From positions 1,916,589 through 1,980,588 of the forward strand of contig NZ_VKKY01000001.1 of the NCBI RefSeq assembly GCF_008271695.1: a DNA stretch of 64,000 bases, read 5' to 3'. The position numbers and the translations under genes are program-made. Positions 1 through 6,871 of the stretch are shown here, one piece after another (position 1 is the first letter of the stretch; each line of letters starts with the position of its first letter). The notes under the pieces were generated by a model that was not told the origin of the DNA, made no database searches, and was given only the letters and a program-made list of their open reading frames with translations. Source of the stretch: Rufibacter hautae. Its GTDB lineage: Bacteria; Bacteroidota; Bacteroidia; Cytophagales; Hymenobacteraceae.

Positions 1-157
1 TACCCACTTTCCAGGCGGTGGTGGGCGTCACGTCCTCGCGGGCCACTACTTCTTCTACGTAGGTGTTCCACTCGCCGCAGGCCGGGCAGCGGCCTATCCA
101 TTTAGCCGACTGCGCCCCGCAGCTCTGGCAGAAATATGCTGTTTTGATTTTAGCCAT
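1..157 (-). CDS. radA: DNA repair protein RadA, N-terminal part (cut by window edge)
   Basis: The first 52 codons of RadA (Sms), a RecA-like ATPase that processes recombination intermediates in the cytoplasm; the gene runs off the left edge. The visible part is the zinc finger: Cys10-x2-Cys13 and Cys24-x2-Cys27, with the typical stretch [16 protein letters not shown]. The ATPase and Lon-like domains lie outside the window. The ATG at 155-157 is the only start in front of the finger. A possible -7 box lies at 187-194 on the same strand. The zinc-finger pattern is what is seen; the rest follows from the family. Confidence 0.9.
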   Translation of the reverse strand, partial: MAKIKTAYFCQSCGAQSAKWIGRCPACGEWNTYVEEVVAREDVTPTTAWKVG

Positions 158-186
158 AAGATTGATTTTCCGCGCCGCGAATACGG

Positions 187-194
187 CGAAGGTA
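187..194 (-). promoter_or_regulatory. candidate -7 box for radA
   Basis: On the minus strand this reads TACCTTCG, one base from the Bacteroidota consensus TAnnTTTG, about 30 nt before the radA ATG. The same octamer precedes polA at 62551. No clear -33 box is visible. Confidence 0.35.
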
Positions 195-249
195 AGAATC
201 CGCGGTAGTAACCGGGTACAGAGATAACAACTTCTATCCTATAATTACT

Positions 250-289
250 CCGTTCTGGGCCGCATTTTCCAAAAATAAACCAAAATCAC
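250..289. repeat. degenerate copy of the ~40-bp palindromic repeat
   Basis: CCGTTCTGGGCC, then ATTTTCCAAAAAT as centre, then ACCAAAATCACG. It keeps the spacing of the family but the arms pair poorly. It lies between the divergent radA and the lipoprotein gene at 362. Confidence 0.4.
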
Positions 290-361
290 GCGCATCCCTT
301 TCTTCTGTTCAGCCATTTGGGCGCGGTTTTCGTTCATAGATTTCTAGCTAAGTACAAGACC

Positions 362-817
362 ATGAAGAAGATAAAAACCCTTACGTTGTATTTGTTCTTT
401 CTGCTGTGTGCCGGCTTCTCTCTAACCGGTTGCCAGACCACGGCGCCAACAGGCACCGAAAACCAAGCCAGCACGGCCAATGCCGAGGAAGACACCACCC
501 CAGCCGGACCCCGGTTCTCGCCGCAGCGCGTAGACGTGCGGGGCACCATCACCCAGCGGGAATATAACCAGGGCCAGATGCTCATCTTGGTGGAAGGTTT
601 CCCCGATAGATTCTCCCGTTTTGGGCGAGCAGTGGTGCTGGTGACGCCTATTACCCAGATTGTGGGCCTGGACGGGAAATCCATCAGCCTGAGCGAATTA
701 CAGAACGGGCAGCAGGTGGCGGTGCAGTTTAGAGGCAGGTTCCGGGAGTCGGTGACCGGTTTCGCGGCCCAGGCGGTGGCCCGCAAAATGTGGATTGAGC
801 CGCTGGGTGGCTACTAG
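362..817 (+). CDS. small lipoprotein of unknown function
   Basis: A 151-residue protein with a lipoprotein signal peptide: charged start MKKIK, a hydrophobic stretch, and lipobox LTGC with the lipidated cysteine at residue 24. A Thr/Ala/Glu-rich linker follows, then a compact domain from about residue 60 with alternating strands (VDVRGTITQREYNQGQMLIL and on to the end). The in-frame start at 317 would add 15 residues that spoil the signal, so ATG 362 is chosen. It is divergent from radA and stands alone. I do not recognise the C-terminal domain; its small beta-rich look suggests an OB-like or barrel fold, which is a guess. Confidence 0.75.
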   Translation: MKKIKTLTLYLFFLLCAGFSLTGCQTTAPTGTENQASTANAEEDTTPAGPRFSPQRVDVRGTITQREYNQGQMLILVEGFPDRFSRFGRAVVLVTPITQIVGLDGKSISLSELQNGQQVAVQFRGRFRESVTGFAAQAVARKMWIEPLGGY

Positions 818-1016
818 CACTGCTTCAGCTTAAACACGTGGCTTTGGCTTTGATGAGACGAACGCGCAGCTTCTGGTGGTGATGTAAGCCGAGCCCGGAA
901 ACTGGAGCAGGCGGGAACCAGGCTTGGCCGGAAAGTTGTAGTGGAAGCCTATGCCCTGATTATGAGGCGATTTTTGTAAATTGCACGCAAATCAGGTTTG
1001 GCTTCTGTTTACCTAT

Positions 1017-2090
1017 ATGTCTGGGACTTTTCTTCGTTCTGCGCTGGCTTTTTGCGGGCTGCTTTTTACTTTCTCCTTCACCCTATCGGCGCAAGCCGGC
1101 AAACCCATCAAGATCGCGGATCTGGAATTGCAGGTAGCGGGCACCGGGCAACCGGCCACGCAGCTGCAGTATGCCTTCCAAGCCGGGGATGTGCTGGTGC
1201 TGGACCTGGAGAACAAGGCCAAAACGATCTACAAGGTGACGGTGCAGGAGTATTTCTCTTCCTCGCCGCTGTACAGCACCGAGGAAACTAAGAAACTGAA
1301 CAACCTGCGCCTCACGGTGCCGCAGAAATCGGTGTACACCATTACGCTGCAGAGTTTGTCGCAGACCAGCACCAAAAGCCATTTCACGCTTACCCGCATT
1401 CCTAAAATCGAGGCCACGCAGAATTTCAACACGCTGGTGGCTTGGCGCACGGTCAAAGACACCGTTTGGACCACCGCTACCGAGAAAGTACTGGTGAAGA
1501 ACGACCTCAAATCTGAGACAATAGTAGACAAAACCTTCCGCCTGGCGTCACTCACCAACATCACCAGCAACAACCGCAGCACCGAGCGCTTCAAGCTGCC
1601 GGCCGGTACCAAACACTGGGTGTACTGGGTGGGCGTAGGACAAGAATCGGTGGAGGCGCTACAGGAAACGGGCAAGACGCTGGCCAAAGGCGCCACGGCC
1701 CTGCTCACAGGCAGCAATCCGTTGGTGGCGTTCGGGTTAGGGCTGTTGCCGCAGCTGCCGCAGGTGAAATCCAGCGGATACATCAGCTACCACCTGTTCA
1801 ACAAGAACAACGCTTACCTTTTCAAGGAAGACGAAGACGGCTGGAAACCCTACAGTGTGGCCAGCGGCAAGGACGTGCTTTCTGATTACGGCAAGGTGCT
1901 GATCAACCAGACCCCCAAGACCGATGATAGCTACCTGTACCTGGGTTTTGAGAACCCCAGCACCATCACCGGCCTGGACCTTACGTTGAAAGTGGTGGCG
2001 TTCATAGACAATCCTGTGTACCAGACCCGCACCGTGCGCAAACCGGCCAAGATCACCACCCGCCGCGAGCCTATCTTGGCCGCAGACTAA
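1017..2090 (+). CDS. exported protein of unknown function
   Basis: A 357-residue protein with a clear Sec signal peptide (hydrophobic residues about 8-24, ending LSAQAG). The ATG at 1017 is preferred over the upstream TTG at 981, which would put a polar tail before the signal. The mature part looks beta-rich, with many Thr/Lys/Val alternations, and has a small hydrophobic Gly/Leu-rich segment near residues 225-245 (GLGLLPQLPQ). No catalytic motif or known domain was recognised. It probably acts in the periplasm or at the outer membrane. Palindromic repeat 2093-2132 starts two bases after its stop. Confidence 0.7.
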   Translation: MSGTFLRSALAFCGLLFTFSFTLSAQAGKPIKIADLELQVAGTGQPATQLQYAFQAGDVLVLDLENKAKTIYKVTVQEYFSSSPLYSTEETKKLNNLRLTVPQKSVYTITLQSLSQTSTKSHFTLTRIPKIEATQNFNTLVAWRTVKDTVWTTATEKVLVKNDLKSETIVDKTFRLASLTNITSNNRSTERFKLPAGTKHWVYWVGVGQESVEALQETGKTLAKGATALLTGSNPLVAFGLGLLPQLPQVKSSGYISYHLFNKNNAYLFKEDEDGWKPYSVASGKDVLSDYGKVLINQTPKTDDSYLYLGFENPSTITGLDLTLKVVAFIDNPVYQTRTVRKPAKITTRREPILAAD

Positions 2091-2092
2091 AT

Positions 2093-2132
2093 CTGCTTTC
2101 GCGCGCCTTTTTGGGAAACAGGCCAAAAACAG
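2093..2132. repeat. palindromic repeat copy after the exported protein gene
   Basis: Left arm CTGCTTTcgcGCGCC, centre TTTTTGGGAAACA, right arm GGCCAAAAACAG. It starts two bases after the stop at 2090 and ends just before the rsmF -7 box. Confidence 0.6.
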
Positions 2133-2138
2133 AAGTAG

Positions 2139-2146
2139 TATCTTTG
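2139..2146 (+). promoter_or_regulatory. -7 box for the RsmF-like methyltransferase
   Basis: TATCTTTG matches TAnnTTTG exactly, 30 nt upstream of the ATG at 2176. The -33 element is not clear. Confidence 0.5.
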
Positions 2147-2175
2147 CCGGAGCTTCGGCCTAAGCCCGGGCACCC

Positions 2176-3603
2176 ATGTTTATGAGCCTAGCACTTCCTG
2201 CCCCTTTCCAGACCCGCATGCAGTCGCAGTTGGGCGAGGCCTACTCTGCCTTCACCGATGCCCTAGACCAGCCCTCACCTACTAGCATCCGGGTGAACCG
2301 CGCGAAGATGCCGCTGCCTACCAGTTTGCCCCAGGTGCCCTGGACCGAGACCGGGTTCTACCTATCGGTGCGGCCCAGTTTTACCCTGGACCCCATGTTC
2401 CACGGTGGGGCCTACTACGTGCAGGAAGCCAGTTCCATGTTCCTGGAGCAAGCCCTGAAGCAGAGTGTAGACCTAAGCGAACCTTTGGCCGTGCTGGACC
2501 TGTGCGGTGCCCCCGGCGGAAAATCCACTCACATTGCCTCTTTGCTTTCCGAGGAAAGCCTGCTGGTAGCCAATGAAGTCATTAAGCCCAGGGCCAATAT
2601 TCTCGCGGAGAACATCCAGAAATGGGGCTCCGGCAATGTGGTGGTCACGAACAATGACCCCAGCCACATAGGTAAATTGATCGGTTTTTTCGATGTGATG
2701 GTGGTAGACGCGCCCTGCTCCGGCGAGGGCATGTTCCGCAAAGACCCCGATGCCATGAACGAGTGGTCGGAGGCCAACGTGAAACTCTGCTCAGAGCGCC
2801 AGCGCCGCATTCTCATGGATGTCTGGGACGCGCTCAAGCCCGGCGGCGTGCTCATCTACAGCACCTGTACCTACAACCTGGAGGAAAACGAGGAGAACCT
2901 GGCTTGGCTCGCCCAGCAACAAGACGCCGAGACCATCACCTTAGACTTGTCTCCCGATTGGGGCATCACCGAGACAGAACTGGAAGGCATGCACGGCTAC
3001 CGCTTCTACCCGCACCGCACCCAGGGCGAAGGCTTCTTCCTGGCCGCCGTGCGCAAAACCGAGGGTGAGGAGGCGCGCACCTTCAAAAAGAGCAAGCGTC
3101 CGTTCCTGGTCCTGGCCTCCAAGCAGGAGAAAGCGTTGGTGCAGGGTTGGCTGAAAGAGCCTAAAAATTGGGAACTGGTGAAGCACAAAGAAACCCTCCG
3201 CGCCCTGCCCCACGCCTGGATGCTGGAACTGGAACAGCTCTACGAGAACCTGCGCGTGGTTTACGGTGGTATTGAAGTGGCCGAGGTCATGAAGAACAAC
3301 GCCAAACCCCTGCCCGCCTTAGCGCTGTCTCAGCACGTGTCTGAAGATGCTTTCCCCCGCGCCGAGGTAGACCTGGCCACCGCCCTCAAATTCCTGCACC
3401 GCGAAGACGTGGTCCTGGAAAACTCCGCCAACGGCTGGGTGTTGGTGCAGTTCAACGGAGTAGCCCTGGGCTGGGGCAAAAAACTCCAAAACCGCGTCAA
3501 CAACCACTACCCCAAAGAATGGCGCATCAGAATGAGCCTGGATGAAGCTTTGAAACCGGAGAATGTAGGAGGTTTGTTTACGCTGGGAAGTACCATCGAG
3601 TAG
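2176..3603 (+). CDS. RsmF/NOL1-NOP2-Sun family rRNA m5C methyltransferase
   Basis: A 475-residue cytoplasmic enzyme that transfers a methyl group from SAM to C5 of cytosine in rRNA, most like 16S methyltransferase RsmF (YebU). Visible motifs: SAM motif I DLCGAPGGKST at 108-118, motif IV DAPCSGEGMF with Cys181, and motif VI YSTCTYN with the nucleophile Cys231. The two-cysteine arrangement is diagnostic of the family. Residues after about 300 form the C-terminal RNA-binding (PUA-like) part. A second ATG two codons later is also possible. It is transcribed alone from the -7 box at 2139. The exact target base cannot be read from the sequence. Confidence 0.88.
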   Translation: MFMSLALPAPFQTRMQSQLGEAYSAFTDALDQPSPTSIRVNRAKMPLPTSLPQVPWTETGFYLSVRPSFTLDPMFHGGAYYVQEASSMFLEQALKQSVDLSEPLAVLDLCGAPGGKSTHIASLLSEESLLVANEVIKPRANILAENIQKWGSGNVVVTNNDPSHIGKLIGFFDVMVVDAPCSGEGMFRKDPDAMNEWSEANVKLCSERQRRILMDVWDALKPGGVLIYSTCTYNLEENEENLAWLAQQQDAETITLDLSPDWGITETELEGMHGYRFYPHRTQGEGFFLAAVRKTEGEEARTFKKSKRPFLVLASKQEKALVQGWLKEPKNWELVKHKETLRALPHAWMLELEQLYENLRVVYGGIEVAEVMKNNAKPLPALALSQHVSEDAFPRAEVDLATALKFLHREDVVLENSANGWVLVQFNGVALGWGKKLQNRVNNHYPKEWRIRMSLDEALKPENVGGLFTLGSTIE

Positions 3604-3609
3604 CAAGAA

Positions 3610-3651
3610 TTCGTTTTCGGCTTTATTTCTGAAAGTGAGGCAGAAAACGAA
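3610..3651. repeat. palindromic repeat copy after the RsmF-like gene
   Basis: Outer arms TTCGTTTTCGGC and GCAGAAAACGAA pair around a TTATTTCTGAAAGTGA centre. It begins 7 bases after the stop codon. Confidence 0.6.
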
Positions 3652-3687
3652 GAGCCAATCCAACTAAGACATTGCTTTTTAAGCGCA

Positions 3688-3843
3688 GACTCTCCCCTTG
3701 AGGGGAGATAAAGAGGGGTGTAAATTGTTTGAAGAACAGTTAAGCTTTAGCTAAGCCGAAGCAAGCATGTTGGAATAGCTTCCGCAATACACAGCCTGAT
3801 TTTGTAAACACCCCACTGCGCTCCCCTCAAGGGGAGAGTCTCG
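3688..3843. repeat. long inverted repeat, two ~40-bp arms around ~75 bp
   Basis: The arm at 3688-3727 (GACTCTCCCCTTGAGGGGAG, spacer, GGGGTGTAAA) is repeated as its reverse complement at 3803-3843 (TGTAAACACCCC, spacer, CTCCCCTCAAGGGGAGAGTC). Each arm also folds on itself (CTCCCCttgaGGGGAG). A related block lies at 60579-60604. It separates a plus-strand gene from a convergent AT-rich gene. It could be a remnant of a non-autonomous mobile element or a bidirectional terminator. Confidence 0.7.
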
Positions 3844-3874
3844 CTTAATTTACATCTCTGGTGTTTAAAGGTGA

Positions 3875-4300
3875 TTACTTCTCCTCTAAATCTAAAATTT
3901 GATACTCTTTCACTTCAAACCCACTGGAAGTAGAGTCGATCAGAACAGAAAGCTTTACATCAGCTTTGCTTCCAGAGAGTGATAACTCAACAAGTGAGGG
4001 AAATTCATGTATCTGCTCAATCTTATGAGTATTGTATCCATATCCTGTGTACTCACCTATTGATGTTTGAATTTCTGGCTTTTGTTTCAACTGCTCAACA
4101 GCCTGTTCTACTATCTCTGGAGAAGCTATTAGGTAAGTTCCTAAAGCTGTCAAAGCAAAGACAAACAAGAAAAGCCCTAACAGGTATTTAAAGAATTTCG
4201 CCCTGAATAGTTGGTCTTTATTACCTGTTAATTTCCGCAGGATAAAGTAGGCGATAATTACACCTACTACCGTTTGCAGAATATTGATTGCAAATTGCAT
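3875..4300 (-). CDS. AT-rich small membrane protein, unknown function
   Basis: A 141-residue protein with two predicted membrane helices (about residues 3-21, IVGVIIAY region, and 38-58, LLGLFLFVFALTALGTYLI) and a soluble C-terminal part of about 80 residues outside the membrane. The codons are visibly richer in A/T than in the neighbouring genes, and an inverted-repeat block lies beside it, which suggests recent acquisition. No known domain was recognised. It is convergent with the RsmF-like gene, and its ATG is 30 bases from the converging operon partner's stop at 4331 on the same strand, so it may be read through from the RlmI-like gene. Confidence 0.65.
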   Translation of the reverse strand: MQFAINILQTVVGVIIAYFILRKLTGNKDQLFRAKFFKYLLGLFLFVFALTALGTYLIASPEIVEQAVEQLKQKPEIQTSIGEYTGYGYNTHKIEQIHEFPSLVELSLSGSKADVKLSVLIDSTSSGFEVKEYQILDLEEK

Positions 4301-4330
4301 GGATCAGACTGGATATCAATAACTTATTTC

Positions 4331-5515
4331 CTATTCCACGTACAGCACCAAGCCCTTCAAGTACTCGCCCTCCGGGTGGAAGATGCTCACGGGGTGATCG
4401 GCGGGTTGGGAAAGGTGGTGCATGACTTTGACGTTGCGGCCGGCTTCAATGGCGGCAGCCATCACGGTGCTCGCGAAGAGGTATTTGTCTACCACACCGG
4501 AGCAGGAGAAGGTGAAGATGATGCCGCCCGGTTTTATCTTCTGGATGGCCTCGGCGTTCAGGCGTTTGTAGCCCATGAGCGCGTTGTGGCGTACTTTCTG
4601 GCTTTTCGCGAAGGCGGGCGGGTCCAGCACAATCAGGTCATACAGGCCTTCTTTGCCGCGCAGGAATTCAAAGGTGTCTACGGCGTAGGCTTCGTGGCGG
4701 TCCTGGCCGTTGTTCAGGGCAGCGTTCTGGTCGGTGAGGTCAATGGCCTTTTTGGAGACATCCACAGAATGCACGGCGGTGGCGCCGGCGTTGAGCGCGT
4801 AGATAGAGAAGCCCCCGGTGTAGCAGAAGGTATTGAGCACAGTTTTGCCTTTGGAGTAGTGCGCCAGCAGTTGGCGGTTCTCGCGCTGGTCAATGAAGAA
4901 GCCGGTTTTCTGGCCTGTCACCCAGTCTACCAGAAACTTGTTGCCGTTCTCAGTGACCACGTGCGGCGTAGGGGTCTCGCCAATTAAGTAGCCGTTCTGG
5001 CCCTGCACCGGACCTTTGGCCGGCAAGGTCTCGGCGCTCTTGTCATACACGGCGGTCAGTTTGCCGTCATAAACCTCTATGAGCGCCTGCGCGATGTGTT
5101 GTCTCACGTGGAACATTCCCACGTTGTGGGCCTGCAAGACGGCGGTGTTGCCGTACACGTCAATGATGAGGCCGGGCAGATTGTCGCCCTCCGCGAAGAC
5201 CAAGCGGTAGACATCGGTATCTGGGGTGTCCAGGAAACCCTGCTCACGGCGGTAATCCACGGCCCGCTGCACACGGCTTTTCCAGAAAGCGTAATCGGGC
5301 TCCACTTCCTCAAACGAGAAAATGCGCACCGCGATGGAACCCGGCTGGAAATGCCCGAGGCCCAGGAACTCGCGTCGGTTCGTGTACACGGCCACGATGT
5401 CGCCTTCCTGCACCTCGCCCTCCACTTTTTTGATGGCCCCCGAGAAAACCCAGGGGTGGAAGCGCTTGAGGGAATGTTCTTTGCCTGCGTGTAATAAGAT
5501 AGAAGGAAGTACCAT
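4331..5515 (-). CDS. RlmI-like class I 23S rRNA (cytosine-C5) methyltransferase
   Basis: A 394-residue cytoplasmic enzyme of the RlmI (YccW) type, which makes m5C in 23S rRNA using SAM. An N-terminal PUA domain spans about residues 1-80 (HPWVFSGAIKKVEGEVQEGD, then GLGHFQPGSIAVRIFS). The Rossmann methyltransferase domain shows VLNTFCYTGGFSIYALNAGA for SAM binding, then DLIVLDPPAFAKS and the late TFSCSG motif. The length matches the family. The initial ATG gives the expected start just ahead of the PUA domain. E. coli RlmI targets C1962, but the exact target here is inferred from family only. Confidence 0.87.
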   Translation of the reverse strand: MVLPSILLHAGKEHSLKRFHPWVFSGAIKKVEGEVQEGDIVAVYTNRREFLGLGHFQPGSIAVRIFSFEEVEPDYAFWKSRVQRAVDYRREQGFLDTPDTDVYRLVFAEGDNLPGLIIDVYGNTAVLQAHNVGMFHVRQHIAQALIEVYDGKLTAVYDKSAETLPAKGPVQGQNGYLIGETPTPHVVTENGNKFLVDWVTGQKTGFFIDQRENRQLLAHYSKGKTVLNTFCYTGGFSIYALNAGATAVHSVDVSKKAIDLTDQNAALNNGQDRHEAYAVDTFEFLRGKEGLYDLIVLDPPAFAKSQKVRHNALMGYKRLNAEAIQKIKPGGIIFTFSCSGVVDKYLFASTVMAAAIEAGRNVKVMHHLSQPADHPVSIFHPEGEYLKGLVLYVE

Positions 5516-5660
5516 AGCCGAAGGGTACGCGCCAGCGGGGCGTACGTTTTGAATTGTTTTTGCAAAATTCGGGAAAAAATCCGGCTTTTGGGCTGCGGTC
5601 CGGCAGTTCTTCGTAAACTCGGGCTTTGTTGGATTTCTTTAGACCTGTATTCACGCCATC

Positions 5661-6671
5661 GTGCCTTCACCTATTCACCATTTGGAAGATTCCCGCCTGC
5701 CCATCATTGACCTGCACTGCGACCTCACCGGCTACCTGGCCTGGATTCCCGGCGCCACGCCCATGGACGTGGACCGGATTGGCTGCGCGATCCCACATCT
5801 GCAGGCCGGTAAGGTAAAGCTGCAAACCATGGCTTTTTTCACGCCCACCGAGCCCGGCAGCGCCGATTTCACCTTAAAACAGGCCCTGCTTTTCCGGGAG
5901 GACCTGCTGAGAAGGGAAGATGTTTTTGCCCTGGTTTCCCCAAAAGAACTCCAAAACCAGGTGCTGCACGGGAAGCGCATAGCCATGGTGGCGGCCATTG
6001 AGAACGCCTCGGGGCTCTGCGAGGAAGAAGAACCATTGAAACTTGCTTTTTCAAGGCTGGAAAAAATCACAGAACTGGCGGGGCCGATGCTCTACATCAG
6101 CCTGACCCACGTGGACGAGAACCGGTTCAGCGGTGGCAATCTCACGCCTGGCATCGGGCTGAAGCCGGATGGCGAGCAACTGCTCCGTTACCTCAGCGGC
6201 CGGCGCATTGCCGTGGACCTGGCCCACACCTCAGACGCAGCCGCCTTTGACATCCTCTCCTTCATTGACCGGCAGAACCTGGATATCCCCGTGATGGCCA
6301 GCCATTCCAATTTCAGAGCAGTGTGCGACCATCCTCGGAACCTGCCGCAGGAATTGGTAGCGGAGATAGTGCGGCGGCAAGGGCTCATCGGGCTGAATTT
6401 CCTGAGGAGTTTTGTGCACCCAGACCGGCCCGAAGGGCTGCTGGAGCACATTCGCTACGGTTTCCGGCACGCGCCGCAAGCCCTGGCCTTCGGGGCCGAC
6501 TTCTTCCAGGAGTCCGGCGGGACAGGTGAATCCTATTACCATGAAGAACACCGGACGGCAGCCCGGTACCAGAACATCCTGGCGGAGTTAAGGCAGGAGT
6601 TTTCCCCCGATCAACTAGGGGACCTCAGCTACCGGAACGTGCTCAGGTTTCTGGGAAGGCTGTGGGGCTAA
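5661..6671 (+). CDS. peptidase M19 (renal dipeptidase-type) dipeptidase
   Basis: A 336-residue metallo-dipeptidase of family M19, which hydrolyses dipeptides with a binuclear zinc site in an amidohydrolase-like barrel. Visible signatures: IDLHCDLTGYL near the N-terminus (the HxD pair), AVDLAHTSDAA around residue 190, MASHSNFRAVCDHPRNL near 215, and ALAFGADFF near 275. There is no signal peptide, so it is probably cytoplasmic. The start is GTG at 5661, placed directly ahead of the conserved IIDLHCD block. It is divergent from the RlmI-like gene and single. Length fits the shorter bacterial M19 enzymes. Confidence 0.83.
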   Translation: MPSPIHHLEDSRLPIIDLHCDLTGYLAWIPGATPMDVDRIGCAIPHLQAGKVKLQTMAFFTPTEPGSADFTLKQALLFREDLLRREDVFALVSPKELQNQVLHGKRIAMVAAIENASGLCEEEEPLKLAFSRLEKITELAGPMLYISLTHVDENRFSGGNLTPGIGLKPDGEQLLRYLSGRRIAVDLAHTSDAAAFDILSFIDRQNLDIPVMASHSNFRAVCDHPRNLPQELVAEIVRRQGLIGLNFLRSFVHPDRPEGLLEHIRYGFRHAPQALAFGADFFQESGGTGESYYHEEHRTAARYQNILAELRQEFSPDQLGDLSYRNVLRFLGRLWG

Positions 6672-6690
6672 CCCGAAATGGTCTTCCAAA

Positions 6691-6730
6691 CGTTTCAAAG
6701 CTGTTTTACAGAAAAGAGCCGGTAAACAGG
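6691..6730. repeat. palindromic repeat copy after the dipeptidase gene
   Basis: CGTTTCAAAGCTGTTTT, ACAG loop, then AAAAGAGCCGGTAAACAGG. It lies 20 bases after the stop and has a good core but weak outer pairing. Confidence 0.55.
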
Positions 6731-6871
6731 AAACTGTAACTTGTCTGGTCCAGAGGAATGAATCAAGTATATAAAAGGTGCTATATGTGGTAGCCAAACT
6801 AATCAGGGATTTCGCTACATTTAGGAATATATCCAGTATTCCTATTCAAGCTATTATCCTTTAGTACTTAC

